From positions 186,501-250,500 of the forward strand of contig JAJTWR010000254.1 in NCBI GenBank assembly GCA_021613335.1: a stretch of DNA of 64,000 bases. The letters run 5' to 3'. This DNA comes from Whitmania pigra (taxonomy: Eukaryota > Annelida > Clitellata > Hirudinida > Haemopidae). The position numbers and the translations under genes are program-made. The notes beneath the pieces were generated by a model that did no database searches, had not been told where the DNA came from, and saw only the letters and a list, made by a program, of their open reading frames with translations. Of the stretch, positions 48,358 through 59,500 are shown piece by piece; within the stretch, counting starts at the first letter, position 1; each line of letters starts with the position of its first letter.

Positions 48358-50342
48358 CAGGGTCGGACTGGCTTAACGGCTTAAAAAACAGGTCCGGGAA
48401 ATTTGGTTATGGCGGCCCATTAGTTTCATACAAATTTTTTCAATAATTTAATATTTTTACTTATTTTTAATTTAATTTAATTTTTATATATTTACAAAAA
48501 CTAGGGTCTAAAATTTCTATTCACTATTAACTATTATAACAGCTTTTTCATCGTTTCACTAGTCGATGCTAACACATCAATTATTTCATTGTTATTGATT
48601 CTTGGAAGAAGATTCTTCTCACAAGACATCAGCATGAATAATTGTAAAGTTGACTGGCTCAGTAAATTTCTTAATCTGTTCAAAATATTTCAATTTTGAA
48701 AACGACCTCTCACAAGCAACTTGTGATGAGGATGTCAACACAAATTTGTAAGCCAGATACAAATTTGAATAAGCAAGACTATGCAAATTAAACTTCTGGA
48801 GAACAATAATAACAACAAATAATACATGTTTTGCAAAATTTGCATTTATTTCGGTTGTTGTTGTTGTTTTCAACTGTTGGGATGGTAAAGATATTTACAA
48901 GTAATATTATCTGTGTCCGATACTTCCATTTCAAAGATCAAATTATGATCATCTTCAAGATGGTTTGAAAATTTTCCCATTTCCTTGTAAAATCCAATAA
49001 TTCAGTTTGAAGCTGATCTTTTGTTACAGTATCATCAAATTTTTTGACCAACCCACTCAGGTTCTGTATTGCATCACTAGGCATTCTTTTCAAAATTTCT
49101 ACAAAATTTCTTGGATTTAAACAAGATAAATCAGCGTAAAGACTACCATGCTCAGAGAATCTCTATTAATTACTTGATCCATAACCATGTTGTGAACATT
49201 GACACGAAATTTATCTTTCGCACTTTCAAGTGGTTGTTTGGCTATAATTCTTTTTTCTTTCAAAACAGTCTGCACTTCAATGTCGAGATTTCTTTTTTCT
49301 AGTTCACTGTTTGAAAATTTTGAAGCTGCATGAAAAATGGAATCAAAATTTATATCCACTTTGATAAACTGATTACTTAATCCATTGATACAGTCTTGAA
49401 CCATCTTATAGGCTCGTAGTATATCCATTCCAGTTGTTTGCAAATATTCCGATAATGGCGTTGTGTGTTCAAATATTTTCAAAAACAATTGTGCCGTTAA
49501 AATTCAAAACTTGTCAATGAATCTAACAGAGCTTTTGCTCTGTATCGGACATCATTACTGAATTTCTTTGATGTAGAAATAACATGAAATGTTTGTAGCA
49601 TGTCAATGTACAAAAATCGATAACTTGTGTTTCTTGATTGGAAGGTTTGATGAATTTCCAAATATTTTAGCAAGAGCTCTGTCTTTTGCCCACCAACGGG
49701 TTCCACCAATTACAGATACGTATTTCAATTTTCTAAATTAACGCCAAACATTGAATCGTAAATATGATTCCAGAAGAAATACTGCACATGTGTTTAAAAC
49801 CCCAAATAAAATAACAACTTCAACCGCTTTTTTAGAGATGTCACACATTACCAAATTTAAGACATGGGCATAACACCAAACATGAATCCGGTCTAGAGAA
49901 ACTGTATTTAACCAGGTATTGAATCCATTGTATTGATCTTGCATATTAGACGCACCATCGGTGGAATTGCCAATACATTTAATTACATCTATTGCATAAT
50001 TTTTCAAAGACGCCACAAACCATTCACACATTCCTTTTCCAGTCGCTGATGTACAATTGACTATAGCTATTACACTATCATTAAAAAATTATTAAAAAAT
50101 AATATAATTTTGCATTAAAATTAACATATTATAACCATTGATGTCGGAAGCTTATTATATAATTATATTTAGACTCCTTATGTAATGATTTTGCTGTTTC
50201 AGTTTGGTTATTTTTAATACAAACTATTATTTGAAGCTATCCTATAATCAACGGTAATTTCAGTTAAAACTCAAAATATAATAACTTTCTTTTGGCAATT
50301 GGCGGCAAATTCCCGGTGTCCCGGCGGCCCAGTCCAAGCCTG
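48358..50342 (-). mobile_element. hAT (ZMYM1-like, DUF4371) transposon, broken
   Basis: The low-coordinate end is CAGGGTCGGACTGG, the other end AGTCCAAGCCTG. Both subtermini carry GGCGGCCCA and CCGGGAAATTT-like words, as in many animal hATs. The minus strand holds transposase pieces: 50031-49738 (CIGNSTDGASNMQDQYNGFN, then IHVWCYAHVLNLVM), 49709-49497, 49488-49117 and 48873-48619 (SSSQVACERSFSKLKYFEQI). They are split by frameshifts. Its flanks differ: GCGTCAAC at 48350-48357 versus ATTGCAGC at 50343-50350, so the two ends do not come from one simple insertion. Confidence 0.85.
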
Positions 50343-50529
50343 ATTGCAGCAATTTAAATAATTTTTTTTTTAATCATCAGTGTTACAATAATTAACATGA
50401 AAGAGCCTTAAATTCATAAGTAGAACGAATCACACAAAACTAACAATTAAATTTTATGAATAGACTGAGCTAAATGAATCGCTGTAAGCCACGTGAGGGT
50501 TGCTGATCCATGAAGTTTCCCCCAAAAGA

Positions 50530-50651
50530 TTATGATTTATTAACGTCCGTTGCATAGCATAGATAAGGACGGTGTTCCAGCAGCGGGGTTCGAATCCGCG
50601 CTGACATCGTGAGGGGCGCAGCCTTAACCATTAGGCCATGCGGGCGCACTA
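50530..50651 (-). mobile_element. tRNA-derived SINE with LINE-like 3' tail
   Basis: Flanks CCCCAAAAGA (50520-50529) and CCCCAGAAGA (50652-50661) match at nine of ten bases. The minus-strand head is tRNA-like: A box TGGCCTAATGGT, B box GGATTCGAACC. No acceptor stem can form, so it is not a working tRNA. The 3' end reads TATGCAACGGACGTTAATAA, nearly the tail of the I-type LINE at 5056, which probably supplies its reverse transcriptase. Confidence 0.82.
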
Positions 50652-50972
50652 CCCCAGAAGACGTCCTGTTCAAAATTAATTTCAGAGATGGAACGAGCAA
50701 TGCCGGGTATAACATCTAGTAATTTGATAAAACCTTAAACAAAAAATTATTAAAAAAAAATATTATTAAATTTTAAAAATTGTATTAACCATTAAAAAAT
50801 ATAAAAAAATTAACAAAATCATTAAAATCATTAAATTTATTCATTTATGAAAACATATTCAGAATCTTCTACCAATACCTCATACTACTTATTTGCTCTT
50901 CACAAGCAATAACTAATCTAATAGAATTGCATTGCATTAGAAATCTGATCCTTAAACACAACACATCATAAC

Positions 50973-52943
50973 ATGGAAGTTAAAAATTCATGGAGCAATG
51001 TTTTGGCAGCAAGCAGTGTAGCTCTCAAAACGCATTCGGATCGGGAAAAAGAATATGAATCAATGAAGGTCCTTGTTGATATTATGAGGGGTCCACGCAG
51101 GGAATTCATTAACACAAAAGTAGCGGAACATGTTGTGAGGTTTATAATACCACCTCTGGAAGATGGAAAAAACATTTCTGATGAAGATTACAAGCAAAGG
51201 TTGGAACGGCTGAAAACCTTGGTGAGAGTTATTCTTGGTATTCCCAAGGATGAAGTGTGTATTGGTTCCACAGTTACAATCGAGATGAGCGAATCATACA
51301 AGGCAGTAGTTCGTTATTTTGTTCAAATTATCGATCATCTTCGACCGAAACATAAAGACCATGGGTTTGATCATGACCTGGAATCGTACCAGTTCATTAC
51401 TCCTACAAATCCGAATGAAATCTATTTGGAAATATATAGATACCCGGCTCTGCTCAGTTTGATCGGGCCTTCAAAATGCCCACTAGAATTCTATACGACC
51501 AATCTTATACAAGCAATAAGGATAATTTCCATCTTGTATAAAGTCAATCAACAGTGGGGAAGTTTGTTTGGCATTCTCACGAGCCGACAAATAGTTCCAG
51601 ATTCTGCCTTCCATATAACAGGCATCAACATCCAGGATATAGAAAAGATTCTATGGACCAAGACGTTATTCCAATGTTATCCGTTTCTGTTTAAAATTGA
51701 ATTGCGACAAGAATGGTGGAATTCTAAAGTTTTGAAACCACGTCGTTTAGGGCGACAGCTAATTGATAAAATGACTTTCACTGTTTCAAGAAGTGACACT
51801 TTGGAAATTGTTGGAAAAATTCTTTCAACTGAAAACACAAATTCAAATTGGTTTTTTAAGTTTGCCAATGAAACAGGAACAGGGACCGGTCATACGAATG
51901 ATTTTTATACAAAATTTTCCATGGATATTCAAAGATATGACATGAATCTTTGGATTGGTGAATCTCAGTTGTCATCGGATGGTATCAATTACGTTAATTC
52001 TTCTTGTGGGCTTTTTCCATCGCCATGCAAGAGCCTGGATACAAAGTCGAAAACTATTTTAAAAACAACCGGAATTTTAACGGCAAAAGCTCTGTTGGAT
52101 GGGAGGTTAATGAATATAAATTTTAGCCCTCTTTTGTATAAATATCTGATAGGAGGAGCTGTAGATTTTAATTTGAGCGATCTCAAATGTGTTATGCCAT
52201 CGTTGACTAGTCATGTCGATAGGTTGGTGGAAATTATGAAGGAGGTATTAAGGATTAAGAACGATATCACTCTAACCTCCGAAGAACAACAACATGCGTT
52301 ATCTGATTTAAAGTATGACGGATGTTCATTTGAAGATATTTGTATAAATTTTACTCTTCCTGGATTCCCTGATATCGAAATGTTCAAAGGAGGAGCTAAT
52401 ACATACCTTTCTGCAAGCAACATTTTAGGATATCTTGAGTCGCTGATTTGGTGGTTCCTCTACAAAGGTCCACAGGAAAAATTAGAATGCCTGCGAGAAG
52501 GATTCACATCGGTGTTGCCAAAGGATAACTTAACCAGCATCTTTCCCGAGGATCTGGAAAGTATGCTGTGTGGCGAGGAAGTTGGTAAATGGTCATTAGA
52601 TGATCTCAAGCAATTTGTTGCCTTTGGCAAAAATCTGAGACTAGAATGTCCTGTCAGTCATTATTTGTTTGAAGTTTTATCGTGTTTTTCCGCCAAGGAA
52701 CAGAAACTATTCCTAAAATTCGTCACCGGCTCGCCGAACTTACCTGTTGGAGGATTGATCTCTTTAAAACCGAGGTTAACAATTGACACCTTTAAAACTG
52801 TGGACAATCCCAACAGGTATTTGCCAAAAGCAATGACTTGTACAAATACCTTGATTATTCCCATGTACACCAGTAAAGAGGCACTGAAATGGAAACTGTT
52901 GCAAGCACTACGTGTAGCTTCCGACTATTTTGGAATGGTTTGA
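50973..52943 (+). CDS. TRIP12-like HECT E3 ubiquitin ligase, intronless
   Basis: A single open frame of 656 residues from ATG 50973. From roughly residue 180 it follows the C-terminal half of TRIP12/UFD4 ligases: pre-HECT block (PFLFKIELRQEWW), HECT N-lobe (NETGTGTGHTNDFYTKFSMD, LWIGESQLSS), FTLPGFPDIEMFKGGAN, and the C-lobe (KFVTGSPNLPVGGLISLKPR, LPKAMTCTNTL). The catalytic Cys is residue 623 (52839-52841). Such enzymes accept ubiquitin from an E2 as a thioester and pass it to substrates. The N-terminal 170 residues match no domain I know, and the ARM and WWE regions of full TRIP12 are absent. With no introns among intron-rich neighbours, it looks like a retrogene that kept an open, apparently functional frame. 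AATAAA lies 59 bases past the stop. Confidence 0.88.
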   Translation: MEVKNSWSNVLAASSVALKTHSDREKEYESMKVLVDIMRGPRREFINTKVAEHVVRFIIPPLEDGKNISDEDYKQRLERLKTLVRVILGIPKDEVCIGSTVTIEMSESYKAVVRYFVQIIDHLRPKHKDHGFDHDLESYQFITPTNPNEIYLEIYRYPALLSLIGPSKCPLEFYTTNLIQAIRIISILYKVNQQWGSLFGILTSRQIVPDSAFHITGINIQDIEKILWTKTLFQCYPFLFKIELRQEWWNSKVLKPRRLGRQLIDKMTFTVSRSDTLEIVGKILSTENTNSNWFFKFANETGTGTGHTNDFYTKFSMDIQRYDMNLWIGESQLSSDGINYVNSSCGLFPSPCKSLDTKSKTILKTTGILTAKALLDGRLMNINFSPLLYKYLIGGAVDFNLSDLKCVMPSLTSHVDRLVEIMKEVLRIKNDITLTSEEQQHALSDLKYDGCSFEDICINFTLPGFPDIEMFKGGANTYLSASNILGYLESLIWWFLYKGPQEKLECLREGFTSVLPKDNLTSIFPEDLESMLCGEEVGKWSLDDLKQFVAFGKNLRLECPVSHYLFEVLSCFSAKEQKLFLKFVTGSPNLPVGGLISLKPRLTIDTFKTVDNPNRYLPKAMTCTNTLIIPMYTSKEALKWKLLQALRVASDYFGMV

Positions 52944-53001
52944 AAGTTTCGGCCGATTTTATTTATTTAATAGCTTGAATTTTAAAATTTATTTTATTTT
53001 A

Positions 53002-53007
53002 AATAAA
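53002..53007 (+). terminator. Poly(A) signal of the HECT gene
   Basis: AATAAA 59 bases after the stop codon at 52943, well placed for a short 3' UTR. Confidence 0.55.
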
Positions 53008-54303
53008 GTATAATTTCTGTTTAAATTTGTTTTGATTTTGTGGATATCTCAAGCAGGGATGTAATTTGAGTATGGGGCCCCTGGCTTTAGACAAAACCCA
53101 TAAAAAATGATTATCTCATGTTTATCAAAGGGGCTGCCCAGGGACGTACCGAAGGCAAAATAGTGGGGGACACAAAGGAAAGTTTTTTCCAACTCCAAAA
53201 AATGTTTACTAAATATTTTGTCGATATTTGTTGCTCGCTAACAGGAACTATTATGACCAACTCAAAACTGTGATAAAATTTAATATCACAACAAAATTTA
53301 AACTCCACGGTATATTAAAATAAGCAAAGTCTTCCGAATAATAAATAAATTCTATTTTTATACAAAAATTAAAAAATCTTCAATGCTTTTATGCGGACCT
53401 GAAAAATCAAAATAAGATTATATTATATACACATTTGGAATGTTTGAAGTCGTTAAAATATTGGCCATTTTCAATATTTCTGATTGTCAAGTTATTTTTA
53501 GAATAATTGATTTAATTAATTTAATGAATTAATTTGATCATGATTTGAGGATAATTTCGATTATTTCATTCCACCTGAATTACACCAACATGTTCATTTG
53601 GGATGGGGTTCGATTATTATTGGCCTACCTTGCACAAATTGATAGGATTTTCTCAATGCGCGAATAGGCTGCTCACAGACAATTTCATTGCAACTCCTAA
53701 TTTTTTTTCGATTGTCGAGTGATTTAGTATTTTGTTAGGTTTTTTTAGTTAGGATTTTGATTCAGCTATTGCCAAAAGTAACTTTTTCAATTCTTACTAG
53801 TCCTAAGATAGCAGCTTAAACTTCTAGGCAGAGTATTTTCCATCATATCGATTAATACATATTCGAAAAACAAAACTAAACTAGCTATTAAGACAAAATG
53901 TTTTACTAGATATAAAAATATGGTTGCCTGAGGTGAAACACTGGTTATAAACTACTTCTATAAAATAAAGTTATGCATGGAGTGTATCAAATAGGTGATC
54001 AGAAATACTCAATACTTTGAAGTATCAAGTGAATAAATAGGTGACTTGGTGATTCCTTGGAGAAACTGGTTCTCTATTGACTAGTACACTTGTGATGAAG
54101 CTTCATAATTGCTATTTGGAAGAGAAGCTGGGAGTTGCAAATGATAGAAAGCTCAAGTTAACTAAATAATTTATAAAAATACTCTATTCATTTGTAATGA
54201 TCCATTAACAATAAATGAAATTATAGATGTTATGTAAAAACAATTTTTAACTACATTCTCTTATTATGAGCATTCGCATCAGCATAGTCTGGCAAAATAA
54301 TCA
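53008..54303. other. Intergenic, AT-rich
   Basis: A piece at 53130-53165 (GGGACGTACCGAAGG) resembles a hAT end like those at 10298 and 13941. Nothing else is recognised. Confidence 0.4.
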
Positions 54304-54311
54304 ATTGCAGC

Positions 54312-54860
54312 CAGGGTCGGACTGGCTTTAAAAACCGGTCCGGGAAATTTAGTCGTGGCGGCCCACTTCATTTTTGGTTTCATATAAATTTTTTCAATAA
54401 TTTAATATTTTACTTATTTTTAATTTAATTTTTATATAATTTTCTTTACTTTCTATAATTGCTTCATATATAATAATGAAACTTTAAAGTTCAAAAACAC
54501 TACTTTAAATTGCAAGAAACTTTTTATTTATTACATGTTCAAATTCGTTATTATGCAAAACAACTTTAAACAGTTAAATAACTTCTAGTTTTAACAACTT
54601 AAACATTAGAAACACTAGGGTCTGAAATTTCTATTCACTATTAACCAGTTTAACAGCTTTTTCATCGTTTCACTAGTCGATGCTAAAACATCAACGATTT
54701 CGTTGTTATTGATTCTTGGAAGAAGATCCTTCTCACAAGACATCAGCATGAATGATTGTAAAGTTGACTGGCTCAGAAAATTTCTTAATCTGTTCATAAT
54801 ATTTCAATTTTGAAAACCACCTCTCACAAGCAACTTGTGATGAGGATAATGTACACGTTG
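54312..54860 (-). mobile_element. Second ZMYM1-like hAT, only one end present
   Basis: Begins CAGGGTCGGACTGGC like the copy at 48358 and aligns with its first 370 bases plus an extra internal stretch (54450-54610). It includes the minus-strand end of the transposase (SSSQVACERWFSKLKYYEQI, FTIIHADVL) and then diverges after about 54850. The 8 bases before it, ATTGCAGC (54304-54311), equal those after the other copy (50343-50350). Confidence 0.82.
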
Positions 54861-54952
54861 GGATTCTAAATAATATTTTGAACCTGTTATTTAGAAAATA
54901 CTGGAGAAATATAATGAACTGCAAAAATTGAAGGAATTGTGTTCATATGTTT

Positions 54953-54980
54953 ATGTGATTTGAAACACTACCCATCACTG
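54953..54980 (-). mobile_element. Orphan hAT terminus
   Basis: ATGTGATTTGAAACACTACC, then CATCACTG, is the inverted left end of the hAT family at 28336 (CAGTGATGGGTAGTATTTCA). The partner end is missing. Confidence 0.6.
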
Positions 54981-55385
54981 ATTGCCTTATTATAACGTTG
55001 CAGTAGCGTCGAAATAAACGGAATTGTCCCATTTGCGAATTTGTGGTTCCTGATTATAACATTATTTTATGTGGTATTATACTTTACTTAATACTAATTC
55101 TTTACATAACTTTGAAGAAACTTTACAATACTTATTGATATAAATACAGTATATATTATTCTAATAGTAAGCATAATAAACATTTTCTAGTAGTAATTAT
55201 ATGGTTATAATTAATTTAGACAAATATAAAAACGGCACATTTTTAATCAAATAAATATGTTATCTGCGACGAATTGCCCTACACCGGAAAGGTATAATGG
55301 ATTTGTCATTCTTTCAACAATAGGCTGACCAATTTGGTTAACAGATATTCCCGTATGGATCTGTCAATACGTATTATTTGTTCTT

Positions 55386-55843
55386 TGTCCTGGTTGGGTT
55401 GAAGACAACCAGACATGACTTCCATATTTTTAATAAGATGATGTAGAGCTCGAGTGCGTTTAGACATTAGATTACTTGTTTATGATAATCATTATTATTA
55501 TTCCATTACACGCAGAGATTGCCATTATTAGTTTAAGAACTAATTGATCAATCATCTTGTAGGCGGGGTGAAAATCCGGACTGACATACATTAGCAAATT
55601 CTGATTCGATGAGAATTTGCTATGATTTGTTGAATAATAATAATTAATTCCGCTATGTATAAATAGGAGCTCGAGAAAGCGGGCTGCGGTTGATGTTGAG
55701 AAGTATCGAAATTCTTTAGTGTTTAAATAAAAGTTAAGTTCCAATTCCTTGTTTCGAGTGGAGAATGGGTATTGGTAGTATTAATAGTCTTATAACACAT
55801 AAGGTATACTACCTGTTGCGAACTTCCAGGAAAGAACATGACA
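55386..55843 (+). mobile_element. Possible solo LTR
   Basis: About 458 bases present in copy B of the duplication and absent from copy A. It starts TGTCCTGG and ends CATGACA, with a TATA box (TATAAATAG, 55657) and downstream AATAAAAG (55725). Target duplication is poor (TTCTT against TTCAA), so the call rests mainly on the clean presence/absence and the promoter-like order. Confidence 0.4.
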
Positions 55844-56582
55844 TTCAAGTTCATGAACACTATTGAATCAACCAATAAAGCTTGATCAGATTTGTTCAAA
55901 GTAACTTCCTGTCGACTTTAGCTTTAGAGCCATCACGTCATGATTAATATAAAGTGAAATGAGGCATGCAAATCACAAAACCATTAACAACAAAATAATA
56001 GTATACTACGAATTTATGTTGTAAAGCCTAATACCACAACCTTTTCCGCCCATCTATAAAGCTGCAATAACAGTTCGTATGTAAGTAAGAATTGTTTCTA
56101 GAATATTCCAAAGAATGGTTCAACTAAAAAAATTCTAAGCGATAAGGTCCTTGAAGATCAGCCGACTGGCTAAAGAGACTTCTTTCTGACGACCCTGAAG
56201 TTCTTTATACGACCCCACCTTAGCTGAACAGCTGTGGTAATTAAATAATAACACTTGAAAATAATTTGGATAAATGCAATCGAATTATTAATAAATACAG
56301 ACTAATAATGGTTCTATGGATGAGTAGAATGACATAGTGGAGCAAAGAATCTGGTGAAGATGATCTCATATCCCATAAGTGGGAGCCATATCCCATAATG
56401 ACCCATAATACCATGAATTACGAGAAAATGGGTTAATGAAAATGGTTTTGTCTTAAAAAGCCTCGAGAATGCCAATGGCTTTGCATCAATTTTGTGCATT
56501 ATGGAATCTCCGACTCCCACCTATGACCAATTATATGGATGATCTTAAATGTTGATCTTATCACAAATAGGGAAGAATAACT

Positions 56583-59500
56583 TTACGAACTTTCGACGTA
56601 GATCTGACCCCAGGTGAAGGAAGATCCGAATTCATTCTTGGCTTCGCATTTGTATTCTGCTTCATCGTGTAAGTTCACTTCGTCAATGGTGAGTGTGCAA
56701 ACGTTGTTGGCGAAAGTGATCTTGACATGATCGTTCGATGTTATTATTTTTCCATTCTGAAAAATTAATTGAGTAGACGTTAAGATGTTTAACACATTAT
56801 GGTTGTTAATATTGCTCTAAAGATATATCTAAAATGTTTTCTCACTTTGAACCAAGTGATTTCTGGTTCTGGACACGCCTCAACTACACACTCCAAAACC
56901 GCTTTTTTCTTTTCAAGGATTTCGACAATTGGAAGCTCTTTTATTATAACTGGGAATCGATATGGATGAGTATCAAGCACTGCAAATGAAACAATGCATT
57001 ACTATCGATAAATTAACTACAAGTTTACATCAACAAATTGCAAAATTCTAACAAGCTGCTCTGGCAGAAGAAATTCTCAGTCTGAATGATTCTTCATCAT
57101 AAGGAATATATTTGTACAGCTGCAATTGATTTTGCTCCTTCTTCATGAAGACCTCGATCGCGTAATGGTTAGTCAAGTCATAGAACAGCCATTCTTCTAC
57201 AGACCACATATCCATAGTTTCTTCTCCAGAAGAGTACATCTCTTCTTCAGTCAGTTCCAATCTGACCATTTTGTCTTTAGAAGTAGTGATAGTAGATGTT
57301 TGCACTTCATATGAATCTAATCAAATAAAAAATATGTGCTCAAATTATTTCTAGACTAATAATTATAAATAAGATAACAAACGTCTTATTGTTCTGTAAA
57401 AATGTTATCAATATTGCAGAATACAATGACTCACCAAGAACTGTAAGGTAGATGCATGTTTCCGCAGTACCATGTTCATTGGTTGCTCTGATTTTATATT
57501 GTCCTTGATCGTGCTGCATGACTTCGGAAATTGTTAAGGAGCAATATCCACCTTTGTACGTCATCAAAAAGTCAGGACCCATTTCTATTTTTTTCCCTCT
57601 AAAAAACCATGTGATGGATGGAATTGGATAACCAAATACTCTGCAAGCTAAGGTCGCATCACATCCGTCAAAAACTGTCACAGAAGTGATCTCAAGTTCA
57701 AACGAAGGTTCTCTTGGATTTGTGTCTGCAACATATGTAAGATCATAATCCGTCATTTTTGTCCATGTCTCCCTGATTTCTTCAAACGATTCTTCTTCGG
57801 TGATTCTATCATAATCTTTATTAATCTCTTCCAAATCGAATCCAAAAAAGTCTTTGTCTAAAGTAATACTAGATTCATTAATTCCTACTTCATTTGTGGC
57901 TCTGCAAGAATATCTCCCAAAGTATCTATTCGTCAACTTTGTAATCGTGAGGGTGGAATAACCATTTTCATAATGCAATGTGAAAGATGGGGAGTGGTTT
58001 ATTTTGGTACCATCCTTGAACCATTCGACTTTGGCTTCTGGGTTAGATTTAATATGACAACTTAGAACCAACGGGCGGCCTTTAATTACTTTTGTGCAAG
58101 TAACTTCCTCATCAAAGATAGGCCTTCTGAAAGTTTGCCTCATAACTGCCATTTGATCAAATTCTTTTCTTTCTTCTACAATATTTTTTGAGATTATTTC
58201 ATGACCTAGTACTATATTTGTGCCTCTTTTCTGAGGATACCTAATTTCAACCACTTCTCTTTTCATTGGGAATTCTTCCTCTACTATAGTTTTGGTAACC
58301 GTCGTAAATTCCCATTCTTCATAAAGTGATTGAGTTGAAATTTCGCTTTCATTATCAGAATCTATTTCTCCAGAAACATCTTTTTCCAGAATGTATTGGG
58401 TTTTAAGAGTGGTTTCCCATTCTTCAAGCATATCTTTTCTTAATGTGTCATCTTCACTTGATTCTTTCTGCGTTTCCGCAACCGGATGATCTTGTTCAAT
58501 GGTATAAGTAGTCTTGGCGTTATATTCCCATTCTTCGAACATGGATTCAGTGAGATCGTCTTCAGAAAGTTTCTCTTTGGAAAGTTTCTTTTGTATTTCA
58601 TCCTCTTCTACAATGAACTCAGTCTTTGTGCTGATATCCCATTCTTCATGAAGAGATGTCCGTTCTTCATCTGATTCTTGTTTCTTTTCCAGTTCATTTT
58701 CAACGATAACTTTGGTTTTTACGATAGTTTCCCATTCCTCAGACGTAGATACATCATCTTTCTGGTTTGGTTTCGATTTCGTTGTAACTGTCCATTCCTC
58801 AAACATCGAGGTAGTTTCTTTTTCAGGCACTTTTGTTTCCTCCTCCCACTCTTCAAATATATAGGAATCTTCTTTGTTATCTTTGGAAATTTCTTCCACA
58901 ACTCTATCTGTTTTTGTTGTCACGGTCCATTCCTCAAACTTTTGTTCCTCAGTTGTAGGCTTCTTTTTCATAACAACTTCCCAATCTTCATGAAAATGTG
59001 ATTCTTCAAGCAGTTCTTCCTCCATTTTTTCAGGTTTTATTTTAATTGTCCATTCCTTGAATGAGACTTCGCTTTCCTCGTCTGTTTTAAAAGGTTTGAG
59101 TCCGCCTTCACTGTTAGACACTTTTTCTGACTGTTCTAATTTTTCATCAACAAAGTCTTTCTGGAGCATTAACAATTCATTGATCTTAGCTCTGTCTCTT
59201 GCATTTTCTTCTATAACAAGCCTGTCTAGGTTTATAGGTTTTTGAGGTACTGAAAGAAGCTCAAAAATATTTTCATAGTTGAATTTAGCCAACATGGCTA
59301 CAGCAAATGTTTTAAAGACATTTTTAAAAGACTTTTCCCTACGAGCCATTGGTTCTATCAGCATTGATGGTCTTACAAGTATATTTTCTATAGGTTGACC
59401 GTTATGATCAGAAATTCTTTCTGCTTCCTGTAAGGTTAAGATGAGTTGCACTTTACTTAATGGTTTATCCATTTTGTTACATGACTCCAGATCCAAAGGA

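Larger units (their letters stand above)
54916..57356. repeat. Dispersed duplication, copy B (longer, holds titin-like exons)
   Basis: Homologous to 46180-46966 in pieces: 54916-54945, 55285-55385, 55849-56345 and 57295-57356. Extra material in B comprises a hAT end (54953-54980), a possible solo LTR (55386-55843) and the last three exons of the titin-like gene. Confidence 0.85.

Noticed and set aside
50530..50651. Functional tRNA gene on the minus strand
   Set aside because: A and B boxes are present, but no acceptor stem forms and a LINE-like tail plus target duplications follow, so it is a SINE.
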